Shown here piece by piece: positions 1 to 7,032 of a stretch of 20,061 bases of DNA. The position numbers were made by a program, and so were the translations under genes. Within the stretch, counting starts at the first letter, position 1, and the number at the start of each line of letters is the position of its first letter. The notes below the pieces were generated by a model. The model did no database searches and was not told the DNA's origin. It saw only the letters and a program-made list of their open reading frames with translations. The stretch is from DASZVN01 sp035547055. Its GTDB lineage: Bacteria; Pseudomonadota; Alphaproteobacteria; Rhizobiales; Methylopilaceae. The stretch covers positions 1-20,061 of the forward strand of contig DASZVN010000120.1 in the NCBI GenBank assembly GCA_035547055.1. The letters run 5' to 3'.

Positions 1-917
1 AGGCCCGTGAAGCGCGCCTCGACCGGCGAGACGCGGTAGGCCACGACCATCGGAACCTGGGCCAGCGCGAGCTCCAGGCTGGCGGTGCCCGAGCACACCA
101 GCGCCGCCCGCGCACGCCGGAAGGCCGCGAGCTTGGCCCGCTCGCCGACCACGATCTCCGGCTGTGCCGGCCAGTCGGCCGCGAGCCGCCCGATCAGTGC
201 GGCGAGATGGTCGACCGCGGGAATCGTGATCGCGAACGGCCCAGCCTCGGCATGGACCCGAGCCACCGTCTCGCGAAAAATCGGCATCAGACGCTCGACC
301 GTCACCGCCCGACTCCCGGGCAGCACCAGGAGCATCGGCGCCGTCGCGCGCAGCGCCCGCTCGTCGGCGTCGGGGCGCAGCTCGGCGAGGCGCTGGATCA
401 GCGGGTGGCCGACATAGTCGGTCGGCGGGCCGCCGAGCCGAGCGTGCACCGCCGGCTCGAACGGCAGCAGTGCGAGCAGGTGGTCGACATAAGTCCGCAT
501 CGCCTTGGCGCGTCCGGGCCGCCACGCCCAGACGCTCGGCGAGACATAGTCCACGATCGGAACGTGAGGCCGTAACCGTCTGACACGGCGGGCAACCCGA
601 TGGGTGAAGTCCGGGCTGTCGATGATCACCAGGACGTCCGGCGGCCGTGACGTCAGCGCGGCGGCCGTTTGCCGGATGCGGCGCATGATCGTCGGCAGGC
701 GCGGCACCACCGCGGTGACACCCATCACCGCGATGTCCGCGAGCGGGAAAAGCGACTCGACACCTGCGGCCCGCATCGCCGGCCCAGCGACGCCGCGGAA
801 CGCGACGGCGCCGCCGGTCGCCTCGCGTAGCGCCCGCACCAGCGCCGCCCCGAGCTGGTCACCCGAGTGCTCGCCGACGACGATCGCGATATCGAGCGGC
901 CGGTCCGGCACGCTCAC
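1..917 (-). CDS. lpxB: Lipid-A-disaccharide synthase LpxB, 3' end cut by window edge
   Basis: LpxB is a peripheral inner-membrane glycosyltransferase that joins UDP-2,3-diacylglucosamine to lipid X to give the lipid A disaccharide. About 305 codons are present of a usual ~380-390, so the C-terminal part lies beyond base 1. Translation from the GTG at 917 gives VSVPDRPLDIAIVVGEHSGD, then VIIDSPDFTHRVARR, YVSPSVWAWRPGRA, YVGHPL and, near the edge, SGTASLELAL, all familiar LpxB motifs (GEHSGD at the N-terminus, SGTA-LE in the nucleotide-sugar half). The GTG overlaps the lpxI stop by four bases (GTGA), which fixes the start and suggests translational coupling. It follows lpxI, which makes its lipid X substrate. 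No frame break was seen in the parts checked. Identity is secure; only the missing end is unknown. Confidence 0.95.
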   Translation of the reverse strand, partial: MSVPDRPLDIAIVVGEHSGDQLGAALVRALREATGGAVAFRGVAGPAMRAAGVESLFPLADIAVMGVTAVVPRLPTIMRRIRQTAAALTSRPPDVLVIIDSPDFTHRVARRVRRLRPHVPIVDYVSPSVWAWRPGRAKAMRTYVDHLLALLPFEPAVHARLGGPPTDYVGHPLIQRLAELRPDADERALRATAPMLLVLPGSRAVTVERLMPIFRETVARVHAEAGPFAITIPAVDHLAALIGRLAADWPAQPEIVVGERAKLAAFRRARAALVCSGTASLELALAQVPMVVAYRVSPVEARFTG

Positions 918-1783
918 GGTGCAGCGTCGCTGCGGAGGCCGGCGACGAAGAGGCCGGCGGCATCGGCGGCGGCAGCGACCTTCTCGCCCTCGATCACGAC
1001 GAGGCGTCCGGCAGGCCCGGCGATGCCACAAAGGCCGGCGGCCTGGACGCCGGCGACGGTGGCCGGTCCCAGCGCCGGCAGGTCGACGCGCAGGTCCTGC
1101 CCGCGCTTCGGCGCCTTGACGAGCACGCCCTGGCGGCCGCGGAGGCGGAGACGCCCGTTGCGGCGGAGTTCCGCCAGATGGGCCAGCATGCCGTCGGTGC
1201 CGTCGGCCGCCTCGATCGCTAGCACCCGGCCGCTCGCGACCACCGCGCCCTGGCCGATGTCGTAAGGCGAGAGGGTCCTCAGGAGGTCGAGCGCGATGAC
1301 AATATCGCCTTCGAGGCCCCCGTCGATGTCGTGGCGGCCGAGCGGCCCCTCGGGCAGCAGCACCCTGGGCGCCACCTCGTGCACGCCCCGGACCTTGAGC
1401 CCGGCCTCCTCGGTGAGGCGCAGCACGCCGGACAGCAGCTTGTCGTCGCCGCCCTTGAACATGCGCATCACGCGCGGCAAGCGGCGGATCATGCCGAAAT
1501 CGGGAGCGAGATCGCGCCAATCGGCGGGGCGGCGCACCGGGCCGACGAACACCACCTCGTGGCAGCCCTCGCGGACCACGTTGCCGAGGAAATGACCGAA
1601 CTGGCCGAGCCCGACCCAGCAATGCGGGAAGCGACCGATGTCGGGATCGGACACGCCGGCCAGCGCCACGATGAAGACTGGGCGGCCAGCCGCGACCACC
1701 GCGTCGGCGACCGCGAGCGGAAACCCGCCGGCGCCGGCAACGATTGCCAGCGGCCCCGCACGGTCCTGCACCTCGAACGCCAT
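914..1783 (-). CDS. lpxI: UDP-2,3-diacylglucosamine pyrophosphatase LpxI
   Basis: LpxI (DUF1009 family) hydrolyses UDP-2,3-diacylglucosamine to 2,3-diacylglucosamine 1-phosphate (lipid X) plus UMP. It replaces the unrelated LpxH in most alphaproteobacteria. The 289-residue protein has a glycine-rich N-terminus (AIVAGAGGFPLAVADA), the central GLGQFGHFL and VFVGPVRRP segments, and a C-terminal half with GGDDKLLSGVLR, LVKAPKRGQDLRVDLPALG and GIAGPAGRLVVIEGEKV. Length and motif order fit the family. The ATG at 1783 starts directly before the conserved N-terminus. A 111-base gap with a palindromic repeat separates it from lpxA, so coupling there is weaker than at its 3' end, where TGA overlaps the lpxB GTG. 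The identification is from family knowledge of these motifs and from position between lpxA and lpxB. Confidence 0.95.
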   Translation of the reverse strand: MAFEVQDRAGPLAIVAGAGGFPLAVADAVVAAGRPVFIVALAGVSDPDIGRFPHCWVGLGQFGHFLGNVVREGCHEVVFVGPVRRPADWRDLAPDFGMIRRLPRVMRMFKGGDDKLLSGVLRLTEEAGLKVRGVHEVAPRVLLPEGPLGRHDIDGGLEGDIVIALDLLRTLSPYDIGQGAVVASGRVLAIEAADGTDGMLAHLAELRRNGRLRLRGRQGVLVKAPKRGQDLRVDLPALGPATVAGVQAAGLCGIAGPAGRLVVIEGEKVAAAADAAGLFVAGLRSDAAP

Positions 1784-1845
1784 GGCGCCGCCCTAGAGAG
1801 GGACGATATCTCGTCGCGACATCACCCTCTCCTAGCATCTTGCTC

Positions 1846-1894
1846 GGGCATGATCTTCCCCGAAAACCGGGGCGCTCCTCCCGGAGCCATGCTC
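1846..1894. repeat. REP-like compound palindrome abutting the lpxA stop
   Basis: Outer arms 1846-1852 and 1888-1894 pair (GCATG/CATGC core, one G-T wobble). They enclose two small hairpins: CCCCG 1858-1862 with CGGGG 1868-1872, and GCTCC 1874-1878 with GGAGC 1883-1887. The fold would be cloverleaf-like. The left part (GCATGATCTTCCCCGAAAAC) resembles a palindromic intergenic repeat widespread in Hyphomicrobiales; that link is from memory. The element ends at the base next to the lpxA stop codon. There is no T-run, so it is not a standard intrinsic terminator. Confidence 0.6.
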
Positions 1895-2698
1895 TCAGGC
1901 CTCGGCGATCTCGGCCTGGCGGGGGGTGCAGATGGCGCGCTTGCCGCAGCGGATGAAGGAGACCACCTCCTGCACGATCGGCACGCCGGCGAACTCCTCC
2001 GCGACGTCCTCGACCCGCTCCTGCAGCGTCCCCTCCTCCGCGAAGAGGAGGCGGTAGGCGCGGCGCAGCGCCTGGATATGCTCGCGGGCGAAGCCGCGGC
2101 GGCGCAGGCCCACCATGTTGAGCCCGGCGAGATGGGCGCGGTTGCCGACCGCCATGCCATAGGGGATGAGGTCGTTCTCGAGGCCGCTCAAGCCTCCGAC
2201 GAAGGCATGGGCGCCGACCCGGGCGAACTGGATCACCGCGGCGCCGCCGCCCAGGATCGCATAGTCGCCGACGCTGACATGCCCCGCCAGCATGACGTTG
2301 TTGGACAAGACGACGTGGTCGCCGACCGCGCAGTCGTGCCCGACATGGGAATTGGCGAGGAAGGCGCAGCCGTTGCCGACGGTGGTGGCCATGCCGCCGC
2401 CCGAGGTGCCGGGGTTCATGGTGACGCCCTCGCGGATCAGGCAGTCGTCGCCGATCGTGAGCGTCGAGGGCTCGCCGTCATATTTCAGATCCTGCGGCTC
2501 GTGGCCGATCGAGGCGAAGGGAAACAGCCGTGCGCGGGCGCCGATGGTGGTGCGGCCAGCGACCACGACGTGGGAGTGCAGCACCGAGCCCGGCCCGACC
2601 GCGACCTCGTGGCCGACCCACGCGAATGCGCCGACCTCGACATCCTCGGCGAGGCGGGCGCCGTCCTCGACCACGGCGCTGGGATGGATTTTCGCCAC
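1895..2698 (-). CDS. lpxA: UDP-N-acetylglucosamine acyltransferase LpxA
   Basis: LpxA performs the first lipid A step, moving a 3-hydroxyacyl chain from ACP to the 3-OH of UDP-GlcNAc in the cytoplasm. The 267-residue protein is a left-handed beta-helix of hexapeptide repeats (IHPSAVVEDGARL, VEVGAFAWVGHEVAVG, TIGDDCLIREGVTMNPG), followed by an alpha-helical C-terminus from about residue 195. The active-site segment NSHVGHDC carries His118 and His121, the second expected to be the general base. I chose the GTG at 2698 because homologues begin at AKIHPSA. The frame stays open upstream to 2785, but that part overlaps fabZ and is arginine/glycine-rich shadow. The fabZ stop lies five bases upstream, so the two genes are tightly spaced. 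Usual family length is ~260-265. Confidence 0.96.
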   Translation of the reverse strand: MAKIHPSAVVEDGARLAEDVEVGAFAWVGHEVAVGPGSVLHSHVVVAGRTTIGARARLFPFASIGHEPQDLKYDGEPSTLTIGDDCLIREGVTMNPGTSGGGMATTVGNGCAFLANSHVGHDCAVGDHVVLSNNVMLAGHVSVGDYAILGGGAAVIQFARVGAHAFVGGLSGLENDLIPYGMAVGNRAHLAGLNMVGLRRRGFAREHIQALRRAYRLLFAEEGTLQERVEDVAEEFAGVPIVQEVVSFIRCGKRAICTPRQAEIAEA

Positions 2699-2703
2699 GG
2701 CCG

Positions 2704-3177
2704 TCAGTTGTCGAGGAGCATCGCGGAGACCTCGGCCTCCGCCGCGACGGCGCCGGCGACCTTCGCCTCGCCGCGGAACCACCACATGTTGCCGCGGCTC
2801 CTGAGCTTCTGCATGTGGTACTCGATCACGTCGCCCGGCATCACCGGCTTGCGGAACTTGGCCTTGTCGATGGTCAGGAAATAGACCAGCCGCGGCTTGG
2901 CCCCGGCGCCTCGGGCGGCAACGCAGAGCGCGCCCGCGGTCTGTGCCATGCCCTCGATCAGGAGCACGCCCGGCATGATCGGCTGGCTCGGAAAATGGCC
3001 GGCGAACTGCGGCTCGTTGTAGGTGACGTTCTTAATGCCGATGCAGGACTGGTCGCCCTGCATCTCGATGATGCGGTCGACCAGGAGAAAGGGGTAGCGG
3101 TGCGGCAGGAGCGCCATGATGCGCAGAATGTCCGCGGTCTCCAAGGTCTCAGGCGCCGCGCCGCTGCGCTCGTCCAT
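2704..3177 (-). CDS. fabZ: 3-hydroxyacyl-ACP dehydratase FabZ
   Basis: FabZ dehydrates 3-hydroxyacyl-ACP to trans-2-enoyl-ACP in type II fatty acid synthesis. It competes with LpxA and LpxD for hydroxyacyl-ACP, which explains why the genes travel together. The 157-residue protein is a single hotdog-fold domain: LPHRYPFLLVDR near residues 24-35, catalytic His61 in FAGHFP, catalytic Glu75 in the helix VLLIEGMAQ, and the basic C-terminal strand region KAKFRKPVMPGD. The ATG at 3177 shares one base with the lpxD TGA (TGATG), and a purine-rich CGGAGA lies just upstream. A GTG one codon earlier is a possible alternative start. The open frame continues into lpxD sequence up to 3456, but that part has no family resemblance. 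Confidence 0.96.
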   Translation of the reverse strand: MDERSGAAPETLETADILRIMALLPHRYPFLLVDRIIEMQGDQSCIGIKNVTYNEPQFAGHFPSQPIMPGVLLIEGMAQTAGALCVAARGAGAKPRLVYFLTIDKAKFRKPVMPGDVIEYHMQKLRSRGNMWWFRGEAKVAGAVAAEAEVSAMLLDN

Positions 3178-4241
3178 CACGGTCTCCGTTCGTCGTCGGC
3201 CTCGCCGTGGCCGCGCTCCCGCTCGGTCAGGCGCCTCAGCACCGCCATTTCGCGGAACCAGGTGCGCACCGGCCGGGCCGGCGTGCCGCCCCAGCGGGCG
3301 CCCGGCGGAACGTCCTCGCGGACGTTGCTGGAGCCCGCGATCTGTGCGCCGGCGCCGATGCGGACATGGCCGACGACACCGACATGGCCGCCGAGGACCA
3401 CATAGTCCTCCAGCGTCACGCTGCCGGAAATACCCGTCTGCGCCACGATCACGCAATGGCGCCCGACGACGACGTTATGGCCAATCTGGACCAGGTTGTC
3501 GATCTTGGTGCCCTCGCCGATCACGGTATCGCGGTTGGCACCCCGGTCGATCGCGGTGCCCGCGCCGATCTCGACGTGATCCTGGATGATGACGCGGCCG
3601 ACCTGCGGCACCTTGAGGTGGCCCCCGGCGCCGAGCGCGAAGCCGAAGCCGTCCTGGCCGATGCGGGCACCGGGGTGGATGATGACATGGTCGCCCACGA
3701 GGGCATGGAGCAGCGAGGCGCCGGCCCCGATCGCCGAGAAGCGTCCGACCCGCACGTCCGGCCCGATCACGGCGTTGGCGGCGATCACCGTGCCCTGCCC
3801 GATTTCGGCGCGGGGGCCGACCACGGCGCCGGGGTCGACGACCGCGCCGGTCTCGAGCCGCGCGCTCGGATGGACCACCGCGCCGGCGGCGACGCCATCG
3901 GCTGCGAAGAGCGCGGCCGGGCGCATCGCCGCGGGAAACAGCCGGGCCGCCACCTTGGCGAAGGCGCGATAGGGCTCCTTCGACACCAGGATCGGCAAGC
4001 CGGCCGGCGCCAGCGCGGCGAATTTCGGCGCGACCAGGCACGCCCCGGCGCCAGTCGTCGCGAAGGCAGCCGCGTAGGCGGGATTGTCGAGAAAGGCGAG
4101 ATCCTCGGCGCCCGCCCGCTCCAGCGGCGCCACCCCGACGATGCGCCGCGCCGCATCGCCCTTGAGCTCGGCCCCGGTCAGCTCGGCGATCTCGCCGAGC
4201 GTCAGAGGCTCCGGCGGCGGAAAGAAGCTGGGATCGGTCAT
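3177..4241 (-). CDS. lpxD: UDP-3-O-acylglucosamine N-acyltransferase LpxD
   Basis: LpxD adds the second 3-hydroxyacyl chain, on nitrogen, in lipid A synthesis. The 354-residue protein has the N-terminal uridine-binding domain (LTLGEIAELTGAELKG to about residue 110, with DLAFLDNPAY), then a long hexapeptide-repeat beta-helix (about 120-310) and a short helical tail. The active-site segment QIGHNVVVG carries the probable catalytic His255, and GQDGFGFA matches the family's acyl-binding region. The ATG at 4241 gives a normal LpxD N-terminus; no strong Shine-Dalgarno is visible. It follows bamA after a 174-base gap that holds a hairpin repeat and no skp/ompH gene, and it overlaps fabZ by one base. 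Confidence 0.96.
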   Translation of the reverse strand: MTDPSFFPPPEPLTLGEIAELTGAELKGDAARRIVGVAPLERAGAEDLAFLDNPAYAAAFATTGAGACLVAPKFAALAPAGLPILVSKEPYRAFAKVAARLFPAAMRPAALFAADGVAAGAVVHPSARLETGAVVDPGAVVGPRAEIGQGTVIAANAVIGPDVRVGRFSAIGAGASLLHALVGDHVIIHPGARIGQDGFGFALGAGGHLKVPQVGRVIIQDHVEIGAGTAIDRGANRDTVIGEGTKIDNLVQIGHNVVVGRHCVIVAQTGISGSVTLEDYVVLGGHVGVVGHVRIGAGAQIAGSSNVREDVPPGARWGGTPARPVRTWFREMAVLRRLTERERGHGEADDERRP

Positions 4242-4346
4242 GGGCAGGAGCCGCCAGCGAAAATCAGGGCGGCCGTGCCATCGCCTCTAGCCGCGGGCCG
4301 GACGTCCGCGGGTTGATCTATACGGCTGCGAAAACCAACCCATGAA

Positions 4347-4367
4347 TGGCCGGGACAAGCCCGGCCA
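4347..4367. repeat. REP-like hairpin between bamA and lpxD
   Basis: TGGCCGGG (4347-4354) and CCCGGCCA (4360-4367) form an 8-bp perfect stem with loop ACAAG. Palindromes of the form GGCCGGG-n5-CCCGGCC are frequent intergenic repeats in alphaproteobacteria (from general knowledge). No T-run follows on either strand, so termination after bamA is unproven. On the minus strand a weak possible promoter (TTCATG, 18 bases, TATAGA near 4317) lies downstream of it, before lpxD. Confidence 0.55.
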
Positions 4368-4415
4368 CGACGGGAGGGAACGTTCTCTCGCGCCCCCGGC
4401 ATCGGCGAGATGCGA

Positions 4416-6845
4416 TCAGAAGCTGGTGCCGCCGGAGAAGCTGAAAGCCTGGGTGTCGTCGTATCGACCCTTGCTCAGCACGAAGGCATAGTTGAAGCGC
4501 AGCGGCCCAAGCGGCGAGTTCCAGAGCAGCGACACGCCGACCGAAGACCGCAGCACCGGAGTATCCCAGACCTTGATCCTCTCGAACGGCTGGATCGTGC
4601 CATTGCCGTTGAGGTCGAAGGCGCGAGCGCCGTCGTAGCCGAAGGCCGTGCCCGCGTCGGCGAATATCGCACCGCGCAGGCCGAGGTCACGCGGCACCCC
4701 GAACAGCGGGAACTGCAGCTCCAGCGTACCGCCAAGGTAGGTGGTGGCGCCGATCGGGTCGAATTGGTTGGTGCGGATGTCGCGCGGGCCGATTCCCATC
4801 GGCGCGAAGCCGCGAACCAGCTCCTGGCCTTTGAAGAACTGGTCGAAGACATAGAGGTTGCCACCACCGAGGTCGACAATGTTGCCGCCCTGCAGGCGAG
4901 CCATCCCGACCATGTCGTGAGGCAGCTCGTGGTAGTAGTGGATGTCGCCGGTCTCGCGGAGGAACCGCGCGTCGCCGCCCAGCCCGGCGATGTCCTGATG
5001 GAACTCGGCGTAGATGCCCTTGCGCGGGTCGTGCACGTTGTCCAGCGTGTTGTAGGTCAGCGAGTAGCCGACAAGCGAGGTGATGTGATTGCCTTGCGAG
5101 CCGAGCAGCGCGACCGAGGCGCAGTTCGGGTAGAGGGTCGAACCCGCGGGAGTGGGCAAGCACGCGCCACGCGGCAGATTGTTCGGCACCAAGGAGCCCG
5201 GAACCCTAATATCGCTCCAGTTGAACTGGTAGTCGACGCCGACCGTGAACTCCTCGGTGATCGGCACGCCGAGGCGCAACGTCCCCGAGAACTGCTTGAT
5301 GTCGTAGGACGAATAGATTGTGTTGTCCTGGTCGAGATAGCTGAGGTCGATGCCCGCCGAGACGCGGCGGCCGAGGAAATAGGGCTCGGTGAAGGAGAAC
5401 GACCCGCCACGGGAGTACTGGCCGAGCGAGGCGCCGACATGGATGTACTCGCCGCGACCCATGAAGTTCTTCTCGCCGACGCCGACCTCGGCGATCAGGC
5501 CGTCGGCGGTCGAATAGCCGCCGGAGATGGTGAATTGGCCGGTCGGCTGGTCGACCACCGCGACGTCGACGATCACGCGGTCGGGCGCGCTGCCGGGGGT
5601 GGCGGTGATCTTCACCGACTTGAAGAAGCCGAGATTCTTGAGGCGCCGCTCGGCGCGATCGATCAGCGCCTGATTGTAGGCGTCGCCCTCGTTGAGGTCG
5701 AACTCGCGGCGGATGACGTAGTCGCGGGTACGAGTGTTGCCGTGGATGTTGATGCGCTCGACATAGACGCGCGCACCCTCCTCCACGACATAGTCGACCG
5801 AGATGGTATGGTGTTCGTAGTCACGCTCGCCGCGCGGGCGCACCTGGGCGAAGGCATAGCCGCTCTTGGCGAGATCGACCGACATGTCCTCGACCGATTT
5901 CTGCACCGCTGAGGCGTCGTAGACCGAGCCTTGCGAGGTCTCGATGTCGTGGCGCAGCCGGTCCGGCTTCACGTCCGGCACCGAGGATTCCAGGCTGACC
6001 TTGCCGAAACGATAGAGCTGTCCCTCGTCCACCGTGATGGTGATGAAGAAGGCGTTCTGCTTCGGGTCGTAGTTCGCGACAGACGAGACCACGCGCATGT
6101 CGGCGTAGCCGTGGTTCAGGTAGAACTGGCGCAGCTTCTCGAGGTCAGCGTTGAGCCGATCGGGATCGTAGACGTCGTTGTTCTTCAGGAAGCTCAGAAA
6201 ATTGCTGCGCGACGTCACCAACTGGTCACGCAGCGTCCCCGCGGAGAACGCCTTGTTGCCGACGAAGTTGATTTCCTTGATCTTGGTCTTGCCGCCCTCG
6301 TTGACCTGGAAGACCAGGTTCACCCGCCCGTTGGGCAGGTTGATCGTTGCGGCCGAGACCTGGGCCGCGTCGTAGCCCGAGTGCAGATAGGCGTCCTTGA
6401 TGCGCTGCACGTCGCCCTGGACCACCGCCGGGCTGAACGGGCCCCGCGCCTTCGAGTCAATCACGCCCGACAGGATCGCATCCTTGACGTGCTTGTTGCC
6501 CTCGAAGGCGACCTGGTTGATGACCTGGTTCTCGTTGACGGTAACGACGAGCGTGCCGCCCTGATGGGCGACCCGAACATCGGAGAACATGCCGGTGGCG
6601 TAGAGGCGCTTGATGCCCGCGTCGACATCGATCTTCCCGCCGGCACCGGCGAAATAGGACCGCACCGTGCTGGCGTCGATGCGGCGGTTGCCGCGCACGA
6701 CGATATGGCTCGCCGACTGGGCTTGGACCGTGGTCGCTGTCGCCACCAGCCCAGCCCCACCGAGCGCCGTGCCCGCGACCGCCAGCAACGCGGCGAACGA
6801 AAGCCTGCCGAACAGGCGCAATGCCGCTTTCATCGGGCTCGTCAC
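4416..6845 (-). CDS. bamA: Outer membrane protein assembly factor BamA
   Basis: BamA is the central outer-membrane component of the BAM complex, which folds beta-barrel proteins into the outer membrane. The 809-residue product begins with a signal peptide (hydrophobic FAALLAVAGTALGGAGLVATA, probable cleavage after VQA near residue 42). Five POTRA domains follow (about 46-437; FVGNKAFSAGTL, INIHGNTRTRDYVIRREF and similar starts), then a C-terminal 16-strand barrel. The loop motif VRGF is present (QELVRGFAPMGIGPRD), and the protein ends in phenylalanine (SFSGGTSF), the usual beta-signal. The start is uncertain: the GTG at 6845 sits two bases after AGGAGG, while an ATG at 6833 (MKAALRLFGRLSF) leaves about 14. 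Both keep the signal peptide. It follows rseP after a 187-base gap with two hairpins. Confidence 0.96.
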   Translation of the reverse strand: MTSPMKAALRLFGRLSFAALLAVAGTALGGAGLVATATTVQAQSASHIVVRGNRRIDASTVRSYFAGAGGKIDVDAGIKRLYATGMFSDVRVAHQGGTLVVTVNENQVINQVAFEGNKHVKDAILSGVIDSKARGPFSPAVVQGDVQRIKDAYLHSGYDAAQVSAATINLPNGRVNLVFQVNEGGKTKIKEINFVGNKAFSAGTLRDQLVTSRSNFLSFLKNNDVYDPDRLNADLEKLRQFYLNHGYADMRVVSSVANYDPKQNAFFITITVDEGQLYRFGKVSLESSVPDVKPDRLRHDIETSQGSVYDASAVQKSVEDMSVDLAKSGYAFAQVRPRGERDYEHHTISVDYVVEEGARVYVERINIHGNTRTRDYVIRREFDLNEGDAYNQALIDRAERRLKNLGFFKSVKITATPGSAPDRVIVDVAVVDQPTGQFTISGGYSTADGLIAEVGVGEKNFMGRGEYIHVGASLGQYSRGGSFSFTEPYFLGRRVSAGIDLSYLDQDNTIYSSYDIKQFSGTLRLGVPITEEFTVGVDYQFNWSDIRVPGSLVPNNLPRGACLPTPAGSTLYPNCASVALLGSQGNHITSLVGYSLTYNTLDNVHDPRKGIYAEFHQDIAGLGGDARFLRETGDIHYYHELPHDMVGMARLQGGNIVDLGGGNLYVFDQFFKGQELVRGFAPMGIGPRDIRTNQFDPIGATTYLGGTLELQFPLFGVPRDLGLRGAIFADAGTAFGYDGARAFDLNGNGTIQPFERIKVWDTPVLRSSVGVSLLWNSPLGPLRFNYAFVLSKGRYDDTQAFSFSGGTSF

Positions 6846-6917
6846 CCCCTCCTGCAGCGCCGCCCTGGCCCGATTCCCCGCCCGGGCGGCACATCCTCCG
6901 GCGCACGGCCGACCTTT

Positions 6918-6945
6918 GTCTTACCAGATTCCCTGCATCTGCCAA
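6918..6945 (-). promoter_or_regulatory. Possible bamA promoter
   Basis: On the minus strand TTGGCA (6945-6940), a 16-base spacer and TAAGAC (6923-6918) form a weak sigma70-like pair, giving a leader of roughly 65-80 bases to bamA. The -35 box and spacer lie inside the 6928-6961 dyad, so that dyad could be an operator. Evidence is motif-only. Confidence 0.27.
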
Positions 6946-6961
6946 CGCAGCTACAGGGAAT
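6928..6961. other. Nested inverted repeat upstream of bamA
   Basis: ATTCCCTG (6928-6935) pairs with CAGGGAAT (6954-6961). An inner CTGC (6939-6942) pairs with GCAG (6947-6950) around a CAAC loop. The dyad overlaps the candidate bamA promoter and has no T-run. It could act as a protein-binding operator or as an RNA hairpin if transcription reads through from rseP. Confidence 0.5.
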
Positions 6962-6973
6962 TCCGCATCTTTT

Positions 6974-7011
6974 AGGCCGCGAGCGTGCCCATCGCGCCAC
7001 GCTCGCGGCCT
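6974..7011. other. Strong 14-bp perfect hairpin between rseP and bamA
   Basis: AGGCCGCGAGCGTG (6974-6987) is followed by a 10-base loop and its exact reverse complement at 6998-7011. It starts about 20 bases after the rseP stop in the transcribed direction. AAAAG follows on the minus strand and CTCAGG on the plus, so neither strand has the T-run of an intrinsic terminator. A role in Rho-linked termination, mRNA processing or 3'-end protection is possible. Confidence 0.6.
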
Positions 7012-7032
7012 CTCAGGCGCATCGTCCCACCC

